Assembly (NCBI RefSeq): GCF_001889265.1
Contig: NZ_CP018151.1
Location: 1,984,001-2,048,000, forward strand
Length of the DNA: 64,000 nucleotides
Direction: 5' to 3'
Source: Microbacterium sp. 1.5R
GTDB taxonomy: Bacteria; Actinomycetota; Actinomycetes; Actinomycetales; Microbacteriaceae
The notes under the pieces are model-generated. The model worked only from the letters and a program-made list of their open reading frames with translations, was not told where the DNA came from and searched no databases. The translations under genes and the position numbers were made by a program. This document shows positions 33,140-41,160 of the stretch, in pieces (the first letter of the stretch is position 1; every line of letters begins with the position of its first letter).

Positions 33140-34543
33140 ATGACCTCACGACTCGTCCAGCAGCTCGGCGCACAGAACGTCGCCGGCGGTACAGCGAAGG
33201 CCCTGGCCGAACAGATCCGTGCGCTGATCCTCGACGGTCGACTGACGGTTGGCGAGCGTCTGCCGTCCGAGCGAGCGCTCGCCCTCGAGCTGCGACGGTC
33301 CCGCTCCACCACGACCCGCGTGTACGGGCTCCTCGAGGTCGACGGCTACGTCTCGCGTCGGCACGGAGGCAGCACCCGTGTCACACTTCCGCACACCGCA
33401 GCACGTGTCGGTCCTGTGGCTGACGCCTCGGCGATCGATCTGTCGATCGCCTCGATGGATTCGACGCCGGGGCTGTACGACGCGACGGTACGATCGCTCC
33501 CCCGCCTGGCCGCGCTGCGCGGCGCGAGCGGATACTCGCTGCAGGGCCTCCCCGAGCTGCGTGACGCAGTCGCCGAGCGCTTCACGCAGCGGGGGCTCCC
33601 GACGGATGCCGACGAGATCATGATCACGTCCGGCGCTCTCCACGCGTTCAACCTGGTGCTCGCGACGATCGGCCGACGCGGAGAGCGTGCACTCGTCGAG
33701 CAGCCGACCTTCCCGCACGCTCTCGAGGCGCTCCACCGCCATGGCTACCGACTGGTGCCGACTCCGGTGGATGTCACCGGGTGGGATGAGCGCCACATCG
33801 CCGACACGCTTCTTCGCAGTCGCCCCCACCTGGCGTATCTGATCCCCGACTTCCACAATCCCACCGGCGCGACGCTGCCCGACACGGCCCGGTCACGCAT
33901 AGCGGCGACGGCGCAGAGCGTCGGGACGCATCTCGTCGTCGACGAGACGACCGCGGAGCTCGACATCGATCGAGGATGGACTCCACGTCCTCTCGCGGCG
34001 TTCGGCCCGCGCGTCATCACCGTCGGCTCGATGTCGAAGATCGCCTGGGGCGGCATGCGCATCGGCTGGATCCGTGCCGACCGCGCGATGATCACCCGCC
34101 TGCTCGCCGTCCGCCCCTCGTTCGAGCTCGGCACGGCGCTGCTCGAGCAGTGCATCGCCGTCGAGCTGCTGCGCGAGATGCCCGCTCTCACCGCGCACGT
34201 CGCGTCACGCCTGCACGCAGGACGGGATGCCGTGGCGGCGGGACTCGAATCGATCGAGAGCCTCTCGATGCCTCAGACGAACGGCGGACTGTCCGCCTGG
34301 CTCGATCTCGGCGCTCCCGTCTCGACGGAGTTGTCGCTGGCCGCACGTGATCACGGGCTGATCCTCCCGCCCGGACCTCGCTTCTCCACGGGTGGCGTGC
34401 TCGAGCGGCGCCTGCGCATCCCGATCACGCTGCCCCCGGAGCGCACCGCCGAGGCGATGCAGCGACTGCGGCTCGCGTGGGACGACGTGATGTCCGGCGG
34501 AACCACCGCCCGCACCGACATGGCCCGGTCAGCCGTCATCTGA
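33140..34543 (+). CDS. MocR-family regulator (GntR wHTH + aminotransferase-like PLP domain)
   Basis: This is a 467-residue protein. Residues about 15-80 are a GntR winged helix (AEQIRALILDGRLTVGERLP, then SERALALELRRSRSTTTRVY). Residues ~110-460 are a fold-type I aminotransferase-like domain with the PLP features DFHNPTGATLP (Asn), VVDETTAELD (Asp) and SMSKIAWGGMRIGWI (Schiff-base Lys and phosphate-binding Arg). MocR regulators sense PLP or an amino-compound adduct. Probable leaderless start: CATGCT lies 6 bases before the ATG, with no ribosome-binding site. The divergent YczE-type gene is the likely target. Confidence 0.9.
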   Translation: MTSRLVQQLGAQNVAGGTAKALAEQIRALILDGRLTVGERLPSERALALELRRSRSTTTRVYGLLEVDGYVSRRHGGSTRVTLPHTAARVGPVADASAIDLSIASMDSTPGLYDATVRSLPRLAALRGASGYSLQGLPELRDAVAERFTQRGLPTDADEIMITSGALHAFNLVLATIGRRGERALVEQPTFPHALEALHRHGYRLVPTPVDVTGWDERHIADTLLRSRPHLAYLIPDFHNPTGATLPDTARSRIAATAQSVGTHLVVDETTAELDIDRGWTPRPLAAFGPRVITVGSMSKIAWGGMRIGWIRADRAMITRLLAVRPSFELGTALLEQCIAVELLREMPALTAHVASRLHAGRDAVAAGLESIESLSMPQTNGGLSAWLDLGAPVSTELSLAARDHGLILPPGPRFSTGGVLERRLRIPITLPPERTAEAMQRLRLAWDDVMSGGTTARTDMARSAVI

Positions 34544-34545
34544 CG

Positions 34546-34588
34546 GACGAGGACCCCGTCCCTGTTGTCCAGGGGCGGGGTCCTCGTC
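34546..34588 (+). terminator. Strong terminator after the MocR gene
   Basis: Arms of 19 bases, GACGAGGACCCCGTCCCTG and CAGGGGCGGGGTCCTCGTC, pair with one mismatch around TTGTC, starting 2 bases after the stop codon. Confidence 0.85.
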
Positions 34589-34682
34589 ATGTATGGAAAG
34601 GGAATTCGCCTTCTCAGCGTCCGGGATCGCTCACCGGCATCCGATACTCGCGCCTTCCCCTTCCAGGTCTGTGGGCGGCTGC

Positions 34683-35186
34683 CTAGCCGACCTTGTGCAG
34701 CCACACGACACGCGCGTCATCGCTCGCGTGGCGGAACGGCTCCAGCTCCTCGTCCCAGGCCGAGCCGAGTGCGATGTCGAGTTCACGCTGCAGCTCGGTC
34801 GCGCTCCCGGCCGCGATCTCCAACGCGTAGCGGATGCGGTCCTCGCCGATGACGATGTTTCCGGCCGCGTCCGTCTGGGCGTAGTGGATCCCGAGGTCGG
34901 GAGTGTGCAGCCAGCGCCCTCCGTCACTGCGAGGAGTCGGATCCTCGGTCACCTCGAAGCGGAGATGCTCCCAGCCGCGGATCGCGGTCGCGAGAGCAGC
35001 GCCCGTGCCGACCGGACCATCCCAGTAGAACTCGGCGCGGCGTGCGCCGTCGAGCACGGGCTGGTCGCTCCAGTCGAAGTTCACCGCACGACCGATGGCG
35101 CGTCCTACCGCCCATTCCAGGTGCGGGCAGAGCGCGCGAGGTGCAGAGTGGATGAACACCACTCCGCGTGCGTAAGCCGTCGCCAT
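34683..35186 (-). CDS. DUF3145 domain protein
   Basis: The 167-residue soluble protein (ARGVVFIHSAPRALCPHLEW, then GRWLHTPDLGIHYAQTDAAG) matches the actinobacterial DUF3145 family, often found near the fatty-acid synthase genes as it is here. Function unknown; no catalytic motif is evident. The ATG follows AACGGAGAGATC, a good ribosome-binding site. No membrane segment or signal peptide. Confidence 0.88.
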   Translation of the reverse strand: MATAYARGVVFIHSAPRALCPHLEWAVGRAIGRAVNFDWSDQPVLDGARRAEFYWDGPVGTGAALATAIRGWEHLRFEVTEDPTPRSDGGRWLHTPDLGIHYAQTDAAGNIVIGEDRIRYALEIAAGSATELQRELDIALGSAWDEELEPFRHASDDARVVWLHKVG

Positions 35187-35312
35187 GATCTCTCCGTTTC
35201 ATCAGGTGCGTCTTCCCCAACGACCTGAAACACCGAGAACTGGCGTGAATATGCGGTTATGGGGCTATTCTCGCCCAGACCAGGTGAAATCACAAGCATG
35301 TGATTCCACGAA

Positions 35313-35343
35313 GAAGGCCCCGGTCAGGAGGACCGGGGCCTTC
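35313..35343 (-). terminator. Terminator after the iron-box-controlled oxygenase gene
   Basis: A perfect 13-base inverted repeat GAAGGCCCCGGTC / GACCGGGGCCTTC with a 5-base loop, followed on the minus strand by TTCTTCG. It lies 31 bases past the stop of the 35375-36148 gene. Confidence 0.8.
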
Positions 35344-35374
35344 GGACCGTCGCCGGTCCTGATTCGGATGAGGC

Positions 35375-36148
35375 TCAGGCCTCGCTCATGGCCTGCTTGA
35401 CCTGCTGCCCCTTGGCGGCGTAGTACGCGGCACGGGCGGCGTCACGGCGAGCCTGCTCGGCGTACCCGGCCTCGAGGACCTCCTGCGGGACCTCGACGTT
35501 CGGCACGTCCTGGGTGCCGTGGTACTTCTCGATGTAGGCGTCGAGCTCAGGGCCGGACGTCCACGACGTGATGAGGCAGTAGCGGGGCTCCGTGCCCACG
35601 TGCGTCGCGGCGTGCCACAGACGCTGCGTGTCGACGATGAGCTGTGCACCGGCGGGCAGGGCGATGCGATACTCGATGCTCGGGTCCGTGCGGTTCTCGC
35701 GCAGGACGAAGAAGCTGTCCTTGTCGTCGCTGAGGTTGAAGAATCCGCGCACGACCCATCCGGTGCCGTCGGGGTTCAGGCGGTTGTTGTCGTCCTGGTG
35801 GAGGTTGTACAGGCACTCGCCGTACGGGGTCGGCTGCAGCTCGATGACGCGGCAGCGACCGACGTTGGCGCCGGGCTCCTGTGCGCGACGCGTGAGGTTC
35901 GGAGCCTTCGCCGTCTGCGAGTCGATCCAGACGCCGTCCTTGTCGGTGCGCGGCGGCTTGTGGTTCCAGAAGCCGTTGCACTCGATCTCGCCCTTGGCGC
36001 TGGCGAGCGGCGCGAAGCGGGTGTCGCCCGACGACTTCCAGTCGTTGTACTCGATGTCGAGCCACTCCTTGGGGTCGAGCTCCTGGTCGTAGCTGTCGAG
36101 CACGACGAAGCCCTTGTCTTCGAGCGCCTTCGATTTGATGTATCCCAT
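35375..36148 (-). CDS. Probable 2-oxoglutarate/Fe(II)-dependent oxygenase-like protein, iron-regulated
   Basis: I do not recognise a named family for this 257-residue protein. It does carry a plausible 2-His-1-carboxylate facial triad: H117-x-D119 in YNLHQDDNN and H179 in LWHAATHVG, followed exactly ten residues later by R189 in EPRYCLITSW, the 2-oxoglutarate-binding spacing. The middle (GWVVRGFFNLSDDKDSFFVL) would form the jelly-roll core. A DtxR/IdeR-like box lies 53 bases upstream, suggesting expression rises when iron is scarce. Oddly, the best ribosome-binding site (GAAGGGAC) serves an in-frame ATG at 36160 that is followed by one codon and TAG; the usable start is the ATG at 36148. The C-terminus is Ala-rich and helical. 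Confidence 0.6.
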   Translation of the reverse strand: MGYIKSKALEDKGFVVLDSYDQELDPKEWLDIEYNDWKSSGDTRFAPLASAKGEIECNGFWNHKPPRTDKDGVWIDSQTAKAPNLTRRAQEPGANVGRCRVIELQPTPYGECLYNLHQDDNNRLNPDGTGWVVRGFFNLSDDKDSFFVLRENRTDPSIEYRIALPAGAQLIVDTQRLWHAATHVGTEPRYCLITSWTSGPELDAYIEKYHGTQDVPNVEVPQEVLEAGYAEQARRDAARAAYYAAKGQQVKQAMSEA

Positions 36149-36200
36149 GATCTAGGTCATGTCCCTTCATCGGGGGCCAGCACGTTTTAACAGGCCCTGA

Positions 36201-36219
36201 TAAGGCAAGCCTAACAGGG
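36201..36219 (-). promoter_or_regulatory. DtxR/IdeR-like iron box
   Basis: TAAGGCAAGCCTAACAGGG matches the 19-base DtxR/IdeR consensus at 14 of its first 15 positions; the last four do not match. It lies 53 bases before the oxygenase-like gene start at 36148. Short GCCCTG/CAGGGC repeats flank it. Iron-loaded IdeR/DtxR would repress the promoter here. Confidence 0.6.
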
Positions 36220-36324
36220 CACCTCTGGAGCGCCGCCGAGGGCCGCCGTGAATAAGCGAATAGACTGAATCGGGCGCCTGGCGACTCCTCGGCGCCGGGC
36301 GTTACGGGAGGACGAGACACCAGC

Positions 36325-38328
36325 ATGAGCACTGCGACCAACGTCGAGGCGACAGCTGTCAACACGATCGAGTGGCTCGCAGAGGACTCCACGACCATCG
36401 TCGTGCCGGTGTACCAGCGCCAGTACCGGTGGGACATCGGCGGGTGCGAGCAGCTTCTCTCGGACGTCCGTGCGGTCGCCCGCGAGGACTCATCCCACCG
36501 CCACTTCATCGGGTCGATCCTGTCGGCGGCCGACGACAGCGATGCCGACACCGACCTCGTCCTGATCGACGGGCAGCAGCGCATCACCACGCTGATGCTG
36601 CTGGTCGCGGCCCTTCGGCATGCGGTCCAGGACTCCGACCCCCGGCTCGCCGCCGATCTCGACCGCGTGCTCGTGCGCCCCGACGACCCCACCCGCACGA
36701 AGCTGCGTCCGCACGACGCGTGGGCCGAGCTCTACGAATCCGTGGTGCTCGAACGCGACGGTCACGCCGACCGCGAGTCGCGGTTCGATGACAACTACGC
36801 GTTCTTCCGCAGCCAGGTGCACGCCGATGAAGCCCCGCTCATCTGGGCGGGCCTGCAGAAGCTCGAGCACGTGTCGATCACGCTCGGTGCCGACGCGAAC
36901 GCCCAGCAGATCTTCGCGAGCCTGAACTCGACGGGCGAGCCGCTGCGCGACCACGAGCTCATCCACAACTACATGCTCATGGGCCTGACCCACACGGAGC
37001 AGCTCGAGGTCGAGGAGCGGTTCTGGCTTCCGATCGAACGGCACACCGGAGAGGCGATCGGAGCCTTCTGGCGGCACTATCTGGTGATGACGACGGGACG
37101 GGAGGTCGCCGCCAACGGCGAGCACGGCGTCTACAGCGCGTTCCGGCAGTCGTTCCCTCGCGTCGACCTGGACCATCTGCAGGCGGATGCCGAGGTCTGG
37201 CGCCACTACGCCGAGATCTACGGCATCCTGCTCGATCCTTCGCGCGAGCAGGACCCGGAGATCGCCCGGCAATTGCGCTACGTCAACACCTTCGGTCGGG
37301 CGTCCTACCCTCTCGTCCTCAGCGTCTACAGCGAGCACGCTCGAGGTCTGATCGAGCGGGATGAGCTCGTCGAGACTCTCGAGTGGATCCAGGCGATGTA
37401 CCTGCGGCGGACGCTCGTCAATCTTCCGAACGAGCGCCTGGTCGCCCGTCTCTGCCGCGCACGTGCGCATGGGCGCGACGCCCTGGCTCGCGCCTTCGCC
37501 CGCATCACCCCGTCTGACGAACGGGTGAGTGCGGTGGTGAAGTACAGCGAGCTCGCGCACCCGGCATACGTGCTGGGCCGCATCGAGGGGGTCGATGACC
37601 CGATCGACTTCGATGTCGAGCACATCGTGCCCACGGTGCCCAGCGACAGCTGGTCCGGCGACGGCGTGCGCCAGTGGATCGAGTACTCGGACGACGAACG
37701 CAACGCGCATCGCACTCTCGCACCCACGCTCGGCAACCTCACGCTTCTCGAGCAGCGACTGGCGGAGCGGGTCTTCGGAGAGTCCTATTCCGTCAAGCGC
37801 GACTCCGCGTACGCCCGCAGCACGATCGCCGAGACGAAGGCGCTCGCGGCCACCGACACCTGGGGCACCGCGGCCATCTCGCAGCGCACGATCCGCCTGA
37901 CCGCCGACCTGCTGCGGATCTGGGCCCGCCCCGCACTGCCGGAGATCGATGACGACGGCCTCACTCCCATCCTCGATGCCGTCCGCCGCCGTGGGTGGCC
38001 CGCCGGGTGGGAACGCGAGTTCGAGTACGTCGAATACCGCGGAGAGCGCTGGGAGGTCTTCGACGTCAAGCACCTCTTCAACCGCGTCTTCCGCCGCGCC
38101 TGGACCGACACCCGCGCGGCCGCCGTGTCGTACTGCGCCGCTCACGGCGGTCCGATCTACGACACCATGGCCTGGAAGGGTCAGTGGGACCAGCTGGACG
38201 AGACGCACCACCTCTACATGGGGTGGGATTCGAACTACATGATGAACGCAGTGCAGGGCGTGCTCCACGAGGCCGACATCGCCTCGGAGGTCTTCGTCAA
38301 GTACTCCTACATCGGGAATGTGATGTGA
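36325..38328 (+). CDS. DUF262/DUF1524 (GmrSD-like) protein
   Basis: This is a 667-residue protein. Residues ~12-250 are a DUF262 domain with VPVYQRQYRW and VLIDGQQRITTL; the DGQQR motif is thought to act in nucleotide-dependent nuclease function. Residues ~430-530 are a DUF1524 HNH nuclease-like domain with DVEHIVPTVPS and LGNLTLLEQRLAERVFGES. The last ~110 residues are an added domain of unknown type. Fused DUF262-DUF1524 proteins include type IV restriction enzymes such as GmrSD, which cut glucosylated or otherwise modified phage DNA. The gene is not in an evident defence island. SD GGAGGACGAGACACCAGC. Confidence 0.8.
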   Translation: MSTATNVEATAVNTIEWLAEDSTTIVVPVYQRQYRWDIGGCEQLLSDVRAVAREDSSHRHFIGSILSAADDSDADTDLVLIDGQQRITTLMLLVAALRHAVQDSDPRLAADLDRVLVRPDDPTRTKLRPHDAWAELYESVVLERDGHADRESRFDDNYAFFRSQVHADEAPLIWAGLQKLEHVSITLGADANAQQIFASLNSTGEPLRDHELIHNYMLMGLTHTEQLEVEERFWLPIERHTGEAIGAFWRHYLVMTTGREVAANGEHGVYSAFRQSFPRVDLDHLQADAEVWRHYAEIYGILLDPSREQDPEIARQLRYVNTFGRASYPLVLSVYSEHARGLIERDELVETLEWIQAMYLRRTLVNLPNERLVARLCRARAHGRDALARAFARITPSDERVSAVVKYSELAHPAYVLGRIEGVDDPIDFDVEHIVPTVPSDSWSGDGVRQWIEYSDDERNAHRTLAPTLGNLTLLEQRLAERVFGESYSVKRDSAYARSTIAETKALAATDTWGTAAISQRTIRLTADLLRIWARPALPEIDDDGLTPILDAVRRRGWPAGWEREFEYVEYRGERWEVFDVKHLFNRVFRRAWTDTRAAAVSYCAAHGGPIYDTMAWKGQWDQLDETHHLYMGWDSNYMMNAVQGVLHEADIASEVFVKYSYIGNVM

Positions 38329-38329
38329 C

Positions 38330-39577
38330 ATGACCACCACCATCCACCGCCTCTTCGACCTCACGATCGAGGAGCACACGCTGACCGTGCCGCTCGTCTG
38401 GGGCGACGCCGCAGACACCCGCACGATCGACATCTTCGCCCGCGTCGTCACCCGCGAGGGAGGCGAGCGACTCCCCTTCCTCGTCTACCTGCAGGGCGGC
38501 CCCGGTCACGAAGCGCCGCGACCCTTCCACGCCTCATCCTCCCCCGCCTGGCTCGACGAGGCCCTCGCGCACTACCGCGTCGTGATGCTCGACCAGCGCG
38601 GCACCGGCCTGTCCACGCCCGTGGGCGACGGCGACCTCGCACGAGGCTCCGAGGCAGTGGCCGAGTACCTGACCCATCTCCGCGCGGACTCGATCGTCCG
38701 GGACTGCGAGGCGATGCGCGAGCACCTCAGCGCTGAGACGTGGAGCGTGCTCGGCCAGTCGTTCGGCGGGTTCACGACCTTGGCCTATCTGTCCACTGAT
38801 GCGGACTCGCTGGCGGACGTCTTCATCACGGGCGGCCTGAGCACCGTCGATCGTCATCCTGACGAGGTGTACGCGCTCTGCTATGACAAGATGCGCGCGG
38901 CCTCCGAACAGTACTACCGGCGATTCCCGCAGCATCGCGACGTCATGCGGGGTCTGGTCGACCGGGCAGCAGCCGGCGACATTGTGCTCCCCGACGGCGA
39001 GGTGGTGTCGCCGTCTCGACTGCGCTCTGTGGGTTCGGCGCTCGGCACCAACGAGGGCTGGCAGACCCTGTGGTCGCTTCTGGAGCGAGATGCCGCATCG
39101 AACGCGTTCCGCCACGACCTCATGCACGCGCTGCCCTACAGCGGGCGCAACCCGCTCTACTTCGTCTTCCACGAGTCGAGCTACGCCAGCGGACACGCGA
39201 CCCGCTGGTCCGCCGAGCGCACGGAGCCCCAGGACTTCCGGGACGACGTCACGCTGTTCACCGGAGAGCACATCCGCCGCGATTGGACCGAGACCGTGCC
39301 GGCCTTCCGGCCGTGGCGCGATGTGACGCTCGCGCTCGCCGAGTTCGAGTGGCCGCGCATCTACGACGAGGTCGCCATCGCCACCTCGGGTGCGACGGGC
39401 GCGGCCGCCGTGTACGTGAACGACGTCTACGTGCCGCTGGAGTACTCCCTCGAGACCGCGCGCCTGCTTCCGGGCGTGAAGCTCTGGGTGACGAGCGAAC
39501 ACGAGCACAACGGCCTGCGGTCGGGTCCCGTGCTGACGCATCTCATCGATCTCGCCCAGGGCCGACGCATCCGCTGA
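38330..39577 (+). CDS. Proline iminopeptidase-type alpha/beta hydrolase
   Basis: The 415-residue protein has LVYLQGGPGHEAPRP (oxyanion loop HGGPG type) and LDQRGTGLSTPV, typical of prolyl aminopeptidase/tricorn-interacting peptidases. VLGQSFGGFTTLAYL holds the nucleophile Ser in GQSFGG. The C-terminal His is probably in SEHEHNGLRSGP. It most likely removes N-terminal residues from small peptides. It starts 1 base after the DUF262 gene's stop, so the two are co-transcribed; whether functionally linked is unknown. Confidence 0.85.
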   Translation: MTTTIHRLFDLTIEEHTLTVPLVWGDAADTRTIDIFARVVTREGGERLPFLVYLQGGPGHEAPRPFHASSSPAWLDEALAHYRVVMLDQRGTGLSTPVGDGDLARGSEAVAEYLTHLRADSIVRDCEAMREHLSAETWSVLGQSFGGFTTLAYLSTDADSLADVFITGGLSTVDRHPDEVYALCYDKMRAASEQYYRRFPQHRDVMRGLVDRAAAGDIVLPDGEVVSPSRLRSVGSALGTNEGWQTLWSLLERDAASNAFRHDLMHALPYSGRNPLYFVFHESSYASGHATRWSAERTEPQDFRDDVTLFTGEHIRRDWTETVPAFRPWRDVTLALAEFEWPRIYDEVAIATSGATGAAAVYVNDVYVPLEYSLETARLLPGVKLWVTSEHEHNGLRSGPVLTHLIDLAQGRRIR

Positions 39578-39630
39578 GGATCCTCCTGCAGACGGATGCC
39601 GATCGGCGCCGTCCCGCCTAGCCTGGAGTC

Positions 39631-39912
39631 ATGGCCGACATTCTCGGGACCCTGCTGACGATCGCGATCCTCCTCGTCGCCGCGACCGCGGCCGTGGTGG
39701 TGATCGTGGCGGTCTACTCCCGTACTCCGCTCGAGAAGAAGTACGAGAGCGCGGGCGGCGGCCTGGGCGGATCGTTCGACGCGGTGTGGATGCCATCGGC
39801 GCACGAAGCCGGTGCCGAGCGAGACCGTCAGACTCAGCGCACCGCCCCCGCACCGGCCCCTGGCGACCCGCTGGGCCGCATCGACGGAGAGCGCATCGTC
39901 ATCGACGTCTGA
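39631..39912 (+). CDS. Small single-helix membrane protein
   Basis: The 93-residue protein has one N-terminal transmembrane helix (ADILGTLLTIAILLVAATAA, then VVVIVAVY) and a hydrophilic, Ala/Pro/Arg-rich tail. I do not recognise a family. A TAGCCT -10 hexamer ends 6 bases before the ATG, so the transcript is probably leaderless. A strong terminator follows at 39961-39994. Confidence 0.65.
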   Translation: MADILGTLLTIAILLVAATAAVVVIVAVYSRTPLEKKYESAGGGLGGSFDAVWMPSAHEAGAERDRQTQRTAPAPAPGDPLGRIDGERIVIDV

Positions 39913-39960
39913 CGACTCGCGCGCGATCCGACCGCAGAAGACGAACCCACTGCAGACGAC

Positions 39961-39994
39961 GAAGGCCCCGTGTTCCGAGGAACACGGGGCCTTC
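39961..39994. terminator. Bidirectional terminator
   Basis: Perfect 16-base arms GAAGGCCCCGTGTTCC / GGAACACGGGGCCTTC with a 2-base loop, between the small membrane-protein gene (plus) and rpmE2 (minus). Confidence 0.88.
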
Positions 39995-40008
39995 GATCGC
40001 GGGGGTCG

Positions 40009-40266
40009 TTACTTGGACGATCCGCCGAAACCCTTGAAGCGCTGGTTGAACTTCTCGACGCGACCGGCCGAGTCCATGATGCGCTGCTTGCCCGTGTAGA
40101 ACGGGTGCGATGCCGAGGAGATCTCGACGTCGATCACCGGGTACTCGACACCGTCGAGCTCGATGGTCTTGTCGCTCGAGACAGTCGAACGGGTGAGGAA
40201 CGTCTCGCCCGAGCCGAGGTCGCGGAACACGACAGCCTTGTACACGGGGTGAATGTCAGTCTTCAT
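40009..40266 (-). CDS. rpmE2: Ribosomal protein L31, type B
   Basis: The 85-residue protein ([20 protein letters not shown], then [20 protein letters not shown]) is a type-B L31, without the zinc-binding cysteines of the type-A form. Type-B L31 commonly replaces the zinc form under zinc limitation. No Zur box is visible upstream. It ends against the bidirectional terminator at 39961-39994. Confidence 0.95.
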   Translation of the reverse strand: MKTDIHPVYKAVVFRDLGSGETFLTRSTVSSDKTIELDGVEYPVIDVEISSASHPFYTGKQRIMDSAGRVEKFNQRFKGFGGSSK

Positions 40267-40357
40267 GGGATTCCTTAGTTGCTGCCCTGGATTGTGCCAG
40301 GGACGAGGGAAGTCTGCGGTGCAGAGAGCACCAAGGATCGATTCTATCAGATGCGCA

Positions 40358-41143
40358 TCAGGATGCCGCGCGGGCCGCATATCGACCCTCTTCGCTGCTG
40401 AGGACGATCGGCATGCCGAACGTCTCGGTCAGAGCCTCGGCCGTCAGAGTCTCGGCGACGGGCCCGGCGGCGACGATGCGCCCCTCGCGCATCAGCAGCA
40501 CATGAGTGAATCCGACCGGGATCTCCTCGACGTGGTGCGTGACCATCAGCATCGCCGGCGTCGTCGGCGACGACGCATAGCCGCTCAGGAGTGCAAGGAG
40601 CTCCTCACGAGAGCCGAGGTCGAGAGACGCAGTCGGCTCGTCGAGCAGCAGCAGCTCGGGATCGGTCATCACGGCGCGGGCGATCTGCACGCGCTTCTGC
40701 TCGCCGTCGCTCAGAGTGCCGAAGGTCCGGTCGGCGAGGTGGTCGAGTCGCCAGTCGCCGAGGACGCGCAGCGCACGACGTTCGTCGATGTCCTCATAGC
40801 TCTCGTTCCATCGCCCGAGCACGGAGTATGCCGCAGTGAGCACCGTGTTCAGAACCGTCTCTTCGCGCGGCACGCGCTTCGCCATCGCGGAGGACGCGAA
40901 GCCGATGCGCGGGCGCAGCTCGAACACATCCGTGCGTCCGAGGGTCTCTCCCAGCACCGTGACGGTTCCGGACGTCGGGTGCATCAGCGTGTCAGCCAGC
41001 TGGAGCAGCGTCGTCTTGCCTGCGCCGTTGGGTCCGAGGATCACCCACCGCTGATCATCGTCGACCTGCCAGGTCACGTGATCGATGATGTTGCGCCCCT
41101 CGCGGCGCACGACGACGTCGGTGAATTCCAGAGCGCTCGACAT
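40358..41143 (-). CDS. Orphan ABC-transporter ATPase
   Basis: This is a 261-residue ATPase with Walker [10 protein letters not shown], signature LSDGEQKRV, Walker [13 protein letters not shown] and the H-loop THHVEEIP. It resembles the YlmA/ModF-like group. No permease or binding protein is next to it, so its partner is encoded elsewhere or it acts alone. A TAGGCT hexamer ends 6 bases before the ATG (leaderless). It is downstream of glgA on the same strand, 17 bases from the glgA stop. Confidence 0.85.
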   Translation of the reverse strand: MSSALEFTDVVVRREGRNIIDHVTWQVDDDQRWVILGPNGAGKTTLLQLADTLMHPTSGTVTVLGETLGRTDVFELRPRIGFASSAMAKRVPREETVLNTVLTAAYSVLGRWNESYEDIDERRALRVLGDWRLDHLADRTFGTLSDGEQKRVQIARAVMTDPELLLLDEPTASLDLGSREELLALLSGYASSPTTPAMLMVTHHVEEIPVGFTHVLLMREGRIVAAGPVAETLTAEALTETFGMPIVLSSEEGRYAARAAS

Positions 41144-41160
41144 GCCTCCAGCCTATCGGC

